Positions 26,206 through 35,247 of a DNA stretch of 64,000 nt are shown here, piece by piece. A program made the position numbers and the translations under genes. The first letter of the stretch is position 1; each line of letters begins with the position of its first letter. The notes under the pieces were generated by a model. The model was not told where the DNA came from, ran no database searches, and worked only from the letters and a program-made list of their open reading frames with translations. This DNA is from an uncultured Eubacteriales bacterium (GTDB taxonomy: Bacteria > Bacillota > Clostridia > Oscillospirales > Acutalibacteraceae): positions 62,001 through 126,000 of the forward strand of contig UQEU01000005.1 in assembly GCA_900540085.1 (NCBI GenBank), given 5' to 3'.

Positions 26206-28527
26206 ATGGAATATTTTGTTGAAAACAAAACATTAAAGCGTGAGTTTCGTATTCAGCAAGACCATTTAATCAGCGGTCCTGTTGAGAACAAACTTTCAGG
26301 CGATATTTTTGTGCCTGACGGAAACGGTTCAGAATTTACAATCCGCTTTGTTGACGGCGATGAAATTTCATCAAAATCTGTCTGTCTTGTAGATATAAAA
26401 CAGGAAAACGGCGGTACAATATTTACTTTTGAAGAAAAGTACAACACTATTGTAAAAGTTGCCTTTCAGTCCTCAGCAGACGGAACATATATCAAAAAAA
26501 GAGTTATGGTTTCTCAAACACAGGAAAATCCGATTGACTATGCCCTTCTCGAAAATGTCGGCATAATAAACTCAACAAACCACTTTACAGTACCGATTGA
26601 GCAGGATGACGCATTTTACGACGGCTACTACGCAACTCTCGGTCAGCCTTTTTATGTCAATTCATTTTTCTACGGATGTGAATTTCCTGCAACAAGCAAT
26701 AAAATCAAACACGCCATAGGCTATGTAAAATATTATTTAGGGAAATCCATAGAACCCGGAAAAGTATTTAAATTTCCCGTTACAATACTCGGTGCGGCAG
26801 AATCAAAAGATATGTCAGTCATAAAAGCTGCTTTTGAAAAATACATAGACTCAATTTCTACCGAAAGCAATTACAGAATTCAGTACAATTCGTGGTATGA
26901 CCACATGCTCGACATAAACGAACAAAATGTAAAAAAATCATTTTATGAAATTGAAAAAGGCTTAACTACACACGGCGTACCTACAATAGATGCCTATGTT
27001 ATAGACGATGGTTGGAACGATTACAAGAGCGATTTTTGGTCATTTAACAGAAAATTTGCAGACGGTCTTTATGACTATACAAAAATCAGTTCTTCTCTCG
27101 GTTCACATTTCGGTCTTTGGTTAGGTCCAAGAGGCGGTTACAACTACCAAAACACTTTTGCAAAAAGAATTGAAAAAAGCGGAAACGGCTATTATAACAA
27201 AGAATCGAACGACATTTGTGTCGGTTCTGAAAAATACATAAATAAATTACAAGAATTTTTCATTTCAAATGCAAATGACTATGATATAGATTATTGGAAA
27301 CTTGACGGTTTTTGCCTTAAACCTTGCAAAAACTCTTCTCACGACCATATAACAGGCGGATACAAAGAAATGTACTACATTACGGAAATGTGGTCAAGAT
27401 GGATTAATGTATTTAAAAAAATGCGAAAAGAAAGACCGCAAACATACATCAATATGACTTGCTATGTAAACCCGTCTCCGTGGTGGCTTCAGTATGTAAA
27501 CAGTATTTGGCTTCAAAACAGTACAGATATAGGATTTGAAAAAAACATTCAAAATCAAAGACAGGTTGAATCCGAAATCACATATCGTGACAGCAGATAC
27601 TACGACTTTCTTTACAACAGAGCGCTCCAATTCCCGCAGTCAAGAATTTACAATCACGAGCCAATTTACGGCAATACTGCAAAAGTTGACTATACTGACC
27701 AAGAGTTTGAAAAGTTCCTTTTCTCAAATGCAATAAGAGGTCAGGCATTCAATGAGTTGTATTTATCATACAATATGATGAATGAAGAAAAGTGGAAATC
27801 TTTAGCAAAAGTTCTTGAATGGTCAAAAGAAAACTACCATATTATAAAAAATTCGCATTTTCTCGGCGGCGATCCCGCAAAGAACAATGTATATATGTAC
27901 AGTGCGTGGACAGAAAACGGCGAAGGTATAGTTGCGCTGAGAAACCCTAGCGACTCTCCTGCCGAAATTACCGTAACATTGAACAAACTTATGGGCGTTC
28001 CCGAAACTTTGACCGATGTCAAAAGATACAATGTCTATGACGAAAGTTCAATAGATTCGGAAAAACTGTACTCATACAATCAAAAGATGGAAATATCGCT
28101 TCTCCCGTTTGAATTCAAATTGTATCAATTCGGAAAAGAAGATAAACGATACAAAGGTATGAAAGAAATAAACGACTTTACAATTTCATTTACCTGCAAC
28201 GAATCAAATGAAACGATTTGTGAGAATAAGGATATATCGGTCAAAACAAAAGACGGTAAGATAGTCTTCAGGGTTGACAATGCAGAGGCTGTTTCCGACT
28301 CTTCAAAAACGGAAGATACCGTTATTCATCTTGTCAGAGAAAAGAATGCGAGCATAAAGATATACATTAACGGCGTACTTGACAACACATCTTACAGTAA
28401 AAATTGTAAGCAAATTGTTGACACACAGTTTGATAACGACAATATTGAATTTATCGACAGGGCTATGACATACGATGAAATTCCTGTTGCCGAAAAAAAA
28501 TCTACTAAAAAATGGTTTAAATTTTAA
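26206..28527 (+). CDS. GH36-like (clan GH-D) glycoside hydrolase with C-terminal lectin-like module
   Basis: A 773-residue cytoplasmic protein with no signal peptide. An N-terminal beta-rich region (1-220) precedes a TIM barrel with VIDDGWND, FGLWLGPRGGY and the nucleophile motif DYWKLDG (Asp367), the pattern of GH27/GH36 retaining alpha-galactosidases. Asp441 in NSTDIGF is a possible acid/base. A beta-sandwich follows, then a segment from about 660 to the end (KDGKIVFRV, LVREKNASIKIYINGVLDN, EFIDRAMTYDEI) that resembles a short concanavalin-like lectin fold. The specificity is unknown. No transporter is adjacent. The ending, KKSTKKWFKF, is basic. Confidence 0.7.
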   Translation: MEYFVENKTLKREFRIQQDHLISGPVENKLSGDIFVPDGNGSEFTIRFVDGDEISSKSVCLVDIKQENGGTIFTFEEKYNTIVKVAFQSSADGTYIKKRVMVSQTQENPIDYALLENVGIINSTNHFTVPIEQDDAFYDGYYATLGQPFYVNSFFYGCEFPATSNKIKHAIGYVKYYLGKSIEPGKVFKFPVTILGAAESKDMSVIKAAFEKYIDSISTESNYRIQYNSWYDHMLDINEQNVKKSFYEIEKGLTTHGVPTIDAYVIDDGWNDYKSDFWSFNRKFADGLYDYTKISSSLGSHFGLWLGPRGGYNYQNTFAKRIEKSGNGYYNKESNDICVGSEKYINKLQEFFISNANDYDIDYWKLDGFCLKPCKNSSHDHITGGYKEMYYITEMWSRWINVFKKMRKERPQTYINMTCYVNPSPWWLQYVNSIWLQNSTDIGFEKNIQNQRQVESEITYRDSRYYDFLYNRALQFPQSRIYNHEPIYGNTAKVDYTDQEFEKFLFSNAIRGQAFNELYLSYNMMNEEKWKSLAKVLEWSKENYHIIKNSHFLGGDPAKNNVYMYSAWTENGEGIVALRNPSDSPAEITVTLNKLMGVPETLTDVKRYNVYDESSIDSEKLYSYNQKMEISLLPFEFKLYQFGKEDKRYKGMKEINDFTISFTCNESNETICENKDISVKTKDGKIVFRVDNAEAVSDSSKTEDTVIHLVREKNASIKIYINGVLDNTSYSKNCKQIVDTQFDNDNIEFIDRAMTYDEIPVAEKKSTKKWFKF

Positions 28528-28541
28528 ACGGAGTCTTGCAA

Positions 28542-29246
28542 ATGATTGACAAAAAATGTAAAAAATGCGGCTGTGATGTTTTCCTTCGTGACGGCGAATG
28601 GCTAAAGTGTGCAAACTGCGGAGCAGTTTACTTTGACCTTGATTCAACCGAAGAAATAAAATCGACAATGAAAGTCGAAGAATTGGAAAGCAAGAAAAAA
28701 ACCGTAAAAAAGAAAAAGTCATCTTTTAAAGAAGCAATAGACTTTTGCAAACCGATTGTTATAGCAGTAGTTATAGCTATCATATTAAAGGCATTGGTTT
28801 TTGCAAATGCTGTTGTACCGACAGGCTCAATGCTTAACACAATTCAATTAAATGACCGTGTTATAGCTTCAAGACTCACATACAAATTTGAAGACCCTCA
28901 AAGATATGATGTGGTTATTTTCCACTATCCAGACGATGAATCGCAGTTCTATGTTAAAAGAATAGTGGGATTGCCGGGCGAAACACTCGAAGTAAAAGAC
29001 GGTATCGTGTATGTTACAAAAACAGACGGACAAACGATACAGCTTGACGACAGTTTTGTAACGGTGGAAGAACCCCGTGGAAACTACGGGCCGTTCAACA
29101 TTCCCGAAGGGCATTACTTTATGATGGGAGACAACAGAAACAAAAGCAATGACTCAAGATTTTGGGAAAACAAGTATGTATATGAAAAGAAAATCATCGG
29201 AAAAGTAATCTTTAGATATTATCCTGAAATAAGTAAAATCGAATAA
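28542..29246 (+). CDS. lepB: Type I signal peptidase with N-terminal zinc ribbon
   Basis: Removes signal peptides at the membrane. The catalytic domain is standard: one membrane helix (about 70-90), the nucleophile Ser96 in VVPTGSM, the base Lys139 in FYVKRIVGLPGE, and the box MGDNRNKSNDSR. Unusually, the protein begins with a cytoplasmic zinc ribbon (Cys6-x2-Cys9, then Cys23-x2-Cys26), followed by a lysine-rich linker (KKKTVKKKK). I choose ATG 28542 because GGAG lies eight bases before it. A TTG two codons earlier is too close. It is last in an operon with a TSCPD protein and a GH36-like enzyme. Confidence 0.92.
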   Translation: MIDKKCKKCGCDVFLRDGEWLKCANCGAVYFDLDSTEEIKSTMKVEELESKKKTVKKKKSSFKEAIDFCKPIVIAVVIAIILKALVFANAVVPTGSMLNTIQLNDRVIASRLTYKFEDPQRYDVVIFHYPDDESQFYVKRIVGLPGETLEVKDGIVYVTKTDGQTIQLDDSFVTVEEPRGNYGPFNIPEGHYFMMGDNRNKSNDSRFWENKYVYEKKIIGKVIFRYYPEISKIE

Positions 29247-29257
29247 TTCAAAACAAC

Positions 29258-29296
29258 AAAAAACAGAGATATGAATTTTCATATCTCTGTTTTTAA
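29258..29296. terminator. Bidirectional terminator after lepB
   Basis: A 13-bp stem (29263-29275 with 29278-29290, core CAGAGATATG/CATATCTCTG) is flanked by AAAAA and TTTTT. It serves lepB (plus) and the MBL-fold gene (minus). Confidence 0.87.
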
Positions 29297-29327
29297 TTTA
29301 ACATTAGAAAATATAAAATATCGAAAA

Positions 29328-30206
29328 CTAAACATTCATTATATTTTTTTGAATGTCAATCTTTCCGTTGTCGCTGATTACTGCAATTACTCCGTTTTCA
29401 TCCTGAGTACACAAAACCTGCGATTTGGCAACTTTTTTAAGTTTATGTTTAACATCGGGATAAACCGCGCTCCAAGTATTTGTGATAACAGAATATTCAG
29501 GAGCAAGTTTTTTTGCAAAATAATTTGATGTTGACCAAAAATATCCGTGATGACCGACTTTAAGCATATCTACTTTTCCAACTTTATCGGCAATCGGTTT
29601 TTCATCATTTGCTTTATAATTCAAATCGCCGACAAGCAAAACTTTTGTACCGTTTTTTTCAACAAGCGTAACAACACTGTCAATATTTTCGCCGTATTTG
29701 AAAAAGCGTTTTTTATTTTCGGTATTTAAAAATGTAATTTTAAAATTGCCGAACATAAAACTGTCGCTTTTGATATTCTGAACAACTTCAACATTATTAT
29801 TTTTACAAGCGTCCATCATTTGCTGATAAACTTCCATGTTGTCCCAAAACTTAATTTCGCCGAAAAAAATAGTCTTTTCATCATATTTTTTCAAATATGC
29901 TTTTTTTACATTAATTCTGGAATCGTTGATAACGGTATCAAACCCGCCGATATGGTCGGAATGTGCATGAGTGCCGAGTACAAATTCTATATCGACATTT
30001 TCGCCGTCACGGCTGCAATTCTTTACCAAATAATCAACAACAACATCTTCATAGCCTTTTAAATTTAAAAACGGTTTATTTGCGGGATAGTCATTATCTT
30101 CAGCTGCATCTATCATTGCAAACTTTCCTTGACTTTCCAAAATAATACAGTCTGAATGACCTGTGTTTAAAAAATGAATTTTATCTTCTGATACAATATC
30201 GCTCAT
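29328..30206 (-). CDS. Metallo-beta-lactamase fold hydrolase (ComEC C-domain-like)
   Basis: A 292-residue MBL-fold protein. The metal motif is THAHSDHIGG (HxHxDH), followed by the Asp of VLLVGDLNYK and the His of LKVGHHGYFWS. The strand order and the GHHGS-type end resemble the ComEC/Rec2 C-terminal MBL domain, here soluble and with no signal peptide. Such proteins include phosphodiesterases and nucleases. The substrate is unknown. It is third in the GtrA-HAD-MBL operon, 14 bases after the HAD gene. Confidence 0.78.
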   Translation of the reverse strand: MSDIVSEDKIHFLNTGHSDCIILESQGKFAMIDAAEDNDYPANKPFLNLKGYEDVVVDYLVKNCSRDGENVDIEFVLGTHAHSDHIGGFDTVINDSRINVKKAYLKKYDEKTIFFGEIKFWDNMEVYQQMMDACKNNNVEVVQNIKSDSFMFGNFKITFLNTENKKRFFKYGENIDSVVTLVEKNGTKVLLVGDLNYKANDEKPIADKVGKVDMLKVGHHGYFWSTSNYFAKKLAPEYSVITNTWSAVYPDVKHKLKKVAKSQVLCTQDENGVIAVISDNGKIDIQKNIMNV

Positions 30207-30220
30207 TATACATTCTCCAA

Positions 30221-31063
30221 TTAAACAGTAACTTTAGTGGTAAGTACCGATGACTCAATCATCACTGCAACTCCGTCTTCGTCATTTGAAACAGTAACAA
30301 CATCTGCAACCTTTTTCAAATCGTCGCAGGCATTATCCAAAGCAACGCCGACACCTGCATACTTAACCATAGGCAAATCGTTTCTGCTGTCGCCCATAGC
30401 CATAACATCTTCCCTGTCAATATTGAAATACTCTGCAAGATATTTAAGTGCAGTGCCTTTATCTGCTTTATCTGAAAAGATTTCCATATTTGTGGGCATA
30501 GAAGTTGTAACTTTCAAACCGGGAATACGAGAAAATATTTCAAAACACTTATTTCTCTCATCTTGATTTTTAAAGAAAACATTGAACATTTCAACAGAAT
30601 TTGCATTTTTGTAGAAAAACTCACTTGTATTTTGAATTCCTACACGAGTAGTTTCTACAACTCCTCTGTAACAGTCCTCAATATCAAAATAATCGTACGC
30701 TTCATTGCAAAGATATTTACTTTCAGTGTGAGGATGACCGTGGCTGTATATTTCAATCATTGTATTGCATTTTTGTAATGTATCTAAAACACCTTTTGCA
30801 ATTCCTTCATCAATAAAAGCCGAATATATAAGTTTTCCGTCTTCATCTGCGATTGCAGCGCCGTTTGAATAAATATAATATGAAAAAGCATCACTTTTAA
30901 TTGACTCTTCAGGCAATTCATAAAATGTTCTGCCTGAATTGATTACAACATTTACGCCTTCTGCGGCAGCTTCTTCAACTGCAAATAAATTATTTTCACT
31001 GAGAGTACCGTCTGAATGAACAAGTGTTCCGTCAACATCGAGAGCAATAAGTTTTATTCCCAT
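30221..31063 (-). CDS. Cof-type HAD-superfamily phosphatase
   Basis: A 280-residue HAD IIB protein. Motif I is ALDVDGTLVHSDG with nucleophile and acid/base Asp. Motif II is VINSGR, motif III the Lys in the C2 cap return region (KGTALKYLAE), and motif IV MGDSRNDLPMVKYAG. The large C2B cap fits sugar-phosphate or FMN/PLP-type substrates. Individual specificity cannot be read. It follows gtrA-like by 15 bases. Confidence 0.88.
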   Translation of the reverse strand: MGIKLIALDVDGTLVHSDGTLSENNLFAVEEAAAEGVNVVINSGRTFYELPEESIKSDAFSYYIYSNGAAIADEDGKLIYSAFIDEGIAKGVLDTLQKCNTMIEIYSHGHPHTESKYLCNEAYDYFDIEDCYRGVVETTRVGIQNTSEFFYKNANSVEMFNVFFKNQDERNKCFEIFSRIPGLKVTTSMPTNMEIFSDKADKGTALKYLAEYFNIDREDVMAMGDSRNDLPMVKYAGVGVALDNACDDLKKVADVVTVSNDEDGVAVMIESSVLTTKVTV

Positions 31064-31078
31064 AATAAATCCTTTCGA

Positions 31079-31633
31079 TTATTCTGCTGTCTGTACTTCT
31101 GTTGCTACATTATCGTTTGTTTTATCTGTATTTTCTTTCTTTTTTCTGTGAATAACAAAACGCTGAAGCGGATATGTCCAAATAGTAGGAATAGTCATAA
31201 CAACAAGTTTCTGCAACATTTCAAAGAAGAAGTTATCGTAGCCTGCCTCTTTCATTGCAGTGCCGAGCCAAGAGCCAAACCAAGTATTGAAAGCAATTGT
31301 GAAAACAACCATTATAGCATACAAAATCATTGATAAAACGGGGTTTGAGTCTGCTTGGAATGTAAGTTTTCTGTTCATAATAAATGCTGCCGCATATCCT
31401 ATTACGGCTGAAATGAAGTATGACCACATATAACCGACATACTTAATTCCCAAAAAGTCAAGAACAGGACTGTTGCTGACAACTACATCATTAAGCGGAG
31501 CAAAAATCCAATAAAGACAAATTGCATAAACCGCCATCTCCAAAATTGAGGTACTTGCACCTGTAAATGTGAACTTTATAAATTTCCAAATTTCCTTATG
31601 TTTTTCTGTAAACTGCTTAAATTTTTCTTTCAT
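31079..31633 (-). CDS. GtrA-like family membrane protein
   Basis: A 184-residue protein with four predicted membrane helices, at about 17-40, 60-88, 108-130 and 140-165. The family's FTFTGASTSILEMAVYAICLYW start and AAFIMNRKLTF motif are present. GtrA proteins are thought to flip polyprenyl-linked sugars or assist cell-wall glycosylation. The acidic C-terminal tail (after KKKENTDKTND) is not conserved. It is the first gene of the operon. Confidence 0.85.
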   Translation of the reverse strand: MKEKFKQFTEKHKEIWKFIKFTFTGASTSILEMAVYAICLYWIFAPLNDVVVSNSPVLDFLGIKYVGYMWSYFISAVIGYAAAFIMNRKLTFQADSNPVLSMILYAIMVVFTIAFNTWFGSWLGTAMKEAGYDNFFFEMLQKLVVMTIPTIWTYPLQRFVIHRKKKENTDKTNDNVATEVQTAE

Positions 31634-31660
31634 TTCATCACCTATTAACTATTTGCATAT

Positions 31661-31688
31661 ATAATAACATTAAGCACTTTTTAGTCAA
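31661..31688 (-). promoter_or_regulatory. Promoter of the GtrA-HAD-MBL operon
   Basis: TTGACT (31688-31683), a 16-base spacer and TATTAT (31666-31661), about 28 bases before the gtrA-like start. Confidence 0.5.
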
Positions 31689-31765
31689 TAAGATATTCAA
31701 ACAATTTATAAAGGTTTTGCATAAACATTAAAAATTTTACATAGATTTTACATTCGTCAAATGAC

Positions 31766-31799
31766 GACAAAAAAACAGACAGCCTAAGCTGTCTGTTTT
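31766..31799 (-). terminator. Terminator of the rpsL-rpsG-fusA-tuf operon
   Basis: A 12-bp stem (31772-31783 with 31788-31799, core CAGACAGC/GCTGTCTG) is followed on the minus strand by a run of T. It stands 25 bases after the tuf stop. S10-operon readthrough from tuf, common elsewhere, is therefore not possible here. Confidence 0.88.
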
Positions 31800-31824
31800 A
31801 TCTGTTTAATATTGCTGTATAAGA

Positions 31825-33021
31825 TTATTCGTTAATCTTTGTAACAACGCCTGAACCTACTGTTCTGCCGCCTTCACGAATAGCGAAACGAAGTCCTTCT
31901 TCGATAGCGATAGGAGTGATAAGTTCAACATCCATAACAACATTATCACCGGGCATACACATTTCTGTTCCTTCAGGAAGAGTAATTACACCTGTAACGT
32001 CTGTTGTTCTGAAATAGAACTGAGGACGATAGTTGTTAAAGAAAGGAGTATGACGGCCACCTTCGTCTTTGTTAAGAACGTAAACTTGACCTTGGAATTT
32101 TGTGTGAGGGTGAATTGTTCCCGGTTTAGCAAGAACCTGTCCTCTTTCGATTTCAGATCTTTGAACACCACGAAGAAGACAACCGATATTGTCACCTGCT
32201 TCAGCGTAGTCAAGGATTTTTCTGAACATTTCGATACCTGTACATACTGTCTTAGCTTTTTCGTCTTTAAGACCAACGATTTCGACTTCTTCACCTGTTC
32301 TGAGCTGACCTCTTTCAACTCTGCCTGTAGCTACAGTACCACGACCTGTGATTGTGAATACGTCCTCAACAGGCATAAGGAAAGGAAGGTCTGCTTTACG
32401 GTCAGGAGTTGGGATATAAGAGTCAACAGCGTCCATGAGTTCTTTGATTGGTTCACAAGCCGGATCGTCAGGGCTTGTAGCTTCAAGAGCTTTAAGAGCT
32501 GAACCTTTGATGATAGGTGTATCATCGCCCGGGAATTCGTATTCATCAAGAGTTTCTCTGATTTCCATTTCAACGAGTTCAAGAAGTTCTTCGTCGTCAA
32601 CCTGATCACATTTGTTCATGAATACAATGATGTAAGGAACGCCAACCTGACGAGCAAGGAGAAGGTGTTCTTTTGTCTGAGCCATAGGACCGTCAGTAGC
32701 AGCGATAACAAGGATAGCGCCGTCCATCTGAGCAGCACCGGTAATCATGTTTTTGATATAGTCGGCGTGTCCCGGGCAGTCAACGTGAGCGTAGTGACGA
32801 GTTTCTGTTTCGTACTCAACGTGAGATGTGTTGATTGTGATACCACGTTCTCTTTCTTCCGGAGCTTTATCGATATCAGCATAGTCTTCGAATTGAGCCA
32901 TACCCTTAGAAGCAAGATATTTTGTGATAGCAGCTGTTAATGTTGTTTTACCATGGTCAACGTGACCGATAGTACCAATATTAACGTGTGGCTTGGTTCT
33001 TTCAAATTTTTCTTTAGCCAT
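31825..33021 (-). CDS. tuf: Elongation factor Tu
   Basis: A 398-residue EF-Tu that delivers aminoacyl-tRNA to the ribosome. The GTPase motifs are all present: GHVDHGKTTL (P-loop), DCPGHADY (switch II with the catalytic His), and NKCD and GSALKAL (guanine base). Domains 2 and 3 follow, with GRGTVATGRVERG and GDNVVMDVEL. AGGAGGAAATT precedes the ATG. It is the last gene of the str operon, 90 bases after fusA. A few Clostridia have a second tuf; none is in the window. Confidence 0.99.
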   Translation of the reverse strand: MAKEKFERTKPHVNIGTIGHVDHGKTTLTAAITKYLASKGMAQFEDYADIDKAPEERERGITINTSHVEYETETRHYAHVDCPGHADYIKNMITGAAQMDGAILVIAATDGPMAQTKEHLLLARQVGVPYIIVFMNKCDQVDDEELLELVEMEIRETLDEYEFPGDDTPIIKGSALKALEATSPDDPACEPIKELMDAVDSYIPTPDRKADLPFLMPVEDVFTITGRGTVATGRVERGQLRTGEEVEIVGLKDEKAKTVCTGIEMFRKILDYAEAGDNIGCLLRGVQRSEIERGQVLAKPGTIHPHTKFQGQVYVLNKDEGGRHTPFFNNYRPQFYFRTTDVTGVITLPEGTEMCMPGDNVVMDVELITPIAIEEGLRFAIREGGRTVGSGVVTKINE

Positions 33022-33111
33022 TTGGAATTTCCTCCTAAAAAATTTATAAGTTTAGATTTGCAACGATATTTTATCAAAAACAGCGTACAAATTCAAGTGG
33101 TTTTTGTAAAA

Positions 33112-35214
33112 TTAATCTTTTTTAGCTCTGTCGCTGATGATAGATTCAGAAATATTTTTCGGAACAGGCTCATAACCGTCAGGTTCCATAGTGTATTGAC
33201 CACGACCTTGAGTTTTTGAACGAAGGTCAGTAGCGTATCCGAACATTTCTGAAAGCGGAACTCTTGCATTGATTTGCTTAGCACCGTTTCTGTCTTCAAA
33301 GCTTCTGATAAGACCACGACGAGAGTTAAGGTCGCCGATAACATCGCCCATATATTCTTCAGGAACAATAACTGTAACTTTCATCATTGGTTCGAGAATA
33401 ATCGGGTTTGCTTTTTTAGCAGCGTCTTTGAAAGCCATAGAACCGGCAATCTTAAATGCCATTTCAGATGAGTCAACTTCATGGTAAGAACCATCATAAA
33501 GAGTAACTCTGACATCTACAACCGGATAGCCTGCAAGGATACCGCTCTTCATTGCGCCTTGGATACCTGCGTCAACAGCCGGAATATATTCTTTCGGAAT
33601 AGCACCGCCTACGATTTGGTTAACAAACTCGTATCCTGCACCAACGCCTGTTTCAGCGTCGATATTAGGCTCAATTCTGATTTTAACATGACCGTACTGA
33701 CCCTTACCGCCTGACTGACGAGAATATTTCATATCAGTTTCAGAGTTTTGACGGATTGTTTCTTTGTAAGCAACCTGAGGTGCACCTACATTTGCTTCAA
33801 CTTTGAATTCACGAAGAAGTCTGTCAACAATGATTTCAAGGTGAAGTTCACCCATACCTGCGATGATTGTCTGACCTGTTTCTTCGTCTGTGTAAGCCTT
33901 GAATGTCGGGTCTTCTTCTGCCAATTTAGCAAGAGCAATACCCATCTTTTCCTGACCTGCTTTTGTTTTAGGTTCAATAGCAACTCTGATAACAGGGTCA
34001 GGGAAATTCATTGACTCAAGAATGATAGGTGCTTTTTCATCACAAAGTGTGTCACCTGTTGTTGTATTTTTAAGACCAACAGCAGCAGCGATATCGCCTG
34101 CGTAACATGTGTCGATATCTTCTCTGTGGTTTGAGTGCATTTGAAGAATACGACCCATTCTTTCTTTACCGTCTTTAACAGAGTTATAAACAGTAGTACC
34201 TGCATCAACTTTACCGCTATATACACGGAAGTAGCAAATCTTACCAACAAACGGGTCTGTTGCGATTTTGAATGCAAGTGCTGAGAACGGTTCGTCATCT
34301 GAAGAATGACGCTCTTCTTCTTCGTCTGTATCAGGATTTACACCCTTGATAGCAGGAACGTCTGTCGGAGCAGGCATATAGTCAACGATTGCGTCAAGGA
34401 GAGGCTGAACACCTTTGTTACGGTATGAAGTACCGCAAACAACAGGAACCATCTCGTTTGCAATAGTTGATCTTCTGATAACTTTTTTAATATCGTCAAC
34501 AGTGATAGCTTCTTCACCGTCTTCGAAATATTTTTCCATAAGAGCCTCGTCTTGTTCAACAACGTGCTCAATAAGTTCTGTATGATACTTATTAGCAAGT
34601 TCAACCATATCTTCAGGGATAGGTTCACGACGAACATCTTTACCGAGGTCATCATAATAAACTTCAGCATCCATATTTACAAGGTCAACGATACCTTTGA
34701 ATGTGTCTTCGCTGCCGATAGGAAGCTGAATTGGGAGTGCGTTACATTTGAAACGGTCTTTAACCATATCCAAAACATTATAGAAGTCTGCACCCATAAT
34801 GTCCATTTTATTTACATAAATCATTCTGGGCACTTGGTATTCGTCAGCCTGACGCCATACAGTTTCAGACTGAGGCTCAACACCGCCTTTAGCACAAAGA
34901 ACAGTTACAGAACCGTCAAGTACACGAAGTGAACGCTGAACTTCAACTGTGAAGTCAACGTGTCCGGGGGTGTCGATGATATTGATACGATGGTCATTCC
35001 AGAAACAAGTTGTAGCAGCAGAAGTGATAGTAATACCTCTTTCCTGCTCTTGAGCCATCCAGTCCATCGTAGCAGCGCCGTCGTGAGTTTCACCGATTTT
35101 ATGGTTTACACCTGTATAAAAAAGGATACGCTCAGTTGTAGTTGTTTTACCGGCGTCAATATGAGCCATAATACCAATATTTCTTGTCATTTCAAGAGAT
35201 ACTTTTCTTGGCAT
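33112..35214 (-). CDS. fusA: Elongation factor G
   Basis: A 700-residue EF-G, the translocation GTPase. It has AHIDAGKTTTTERIL (P-loop), DTPGHVDFT (switch II) and NKMDIMGADF (base). The full five-domain length is present, with the domain IV loop SGGKGQYGHVKI and the C-terminal GRGQYTMEPDGY. It sits in the canonical place between rpsG (33 bases upstream) and tuf, with AGGAGG close to the ATG. Domains IV and V match typical EF-G1 rather than an EF-G2 paralog. Confidence 0.99.
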   Translation of the reverse strand: MPRKVSLEMTRNIGIMAHIDAGKTTTTERILFYTGVNHKIGETHDGAATMDWMAQEQERGITITSAATTCFWNDHRINIIDTPGHVDFTVEVQRSLRVLDGSVTVLCAKGGVEPQSETVWRQADEYQVPRMIYVNKMDIMGADFYNVLDMVKDRFKCNALPIQLPIGSEDTFKGIVDLVNMDAEVYYDDLGKDVRREPIPEDMVELANKYHTELIEHVVEQDEALMEKYFEDGEEAITVDDIKKVIRRSTIANEMVPVVCGTSYRNKGVQPLLDAIVDYMPAPTDVPAIKGVNPDTDEEEERHSSDDEPFSALAFKIATDPFVGKICYFRVYSGKVDAGTTVYNSVKDGKERMGRILQMHSNHREDIDTCYAGDIAAAVGLKNTTTGDTLCDEKAPIILESMNFPDPVIRVAIEPKTKAGQEKMGIALAKLAEEDPTFKAYTDEETGQTIIAGMGELHLEIIVDRLLREFKVEANVGAPQVAYKETIRQNSETDMKYSRQSGGKGQYGHVKIRIEPNIDAETGVGAGYEFVNQIVGGAIPKEYIPAVDAGIQGAMKSGILAGYPVVDVRVTLYDGSYHEVDSSEMAFKIAGSMAFKDAAKKANPIILEPMMKVTVIVPEEYMGDVIGDLNSRRGLIRSFEDRNGAKQINARVPLSEMFGYATDLRSKTQGRGQYTMEPDGYEPVPKNISESIISDRAKKD

Positions 35215-35247
35215 AATATCCTCCTAACAATTAAAACACAAATCAGA

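Noticed and set aside
30237..30566. 109-codon open frame opposite the HAD gene
   Set aside because: Antisense shadow of a gene with all HAD motifs; no ribosome binding site.
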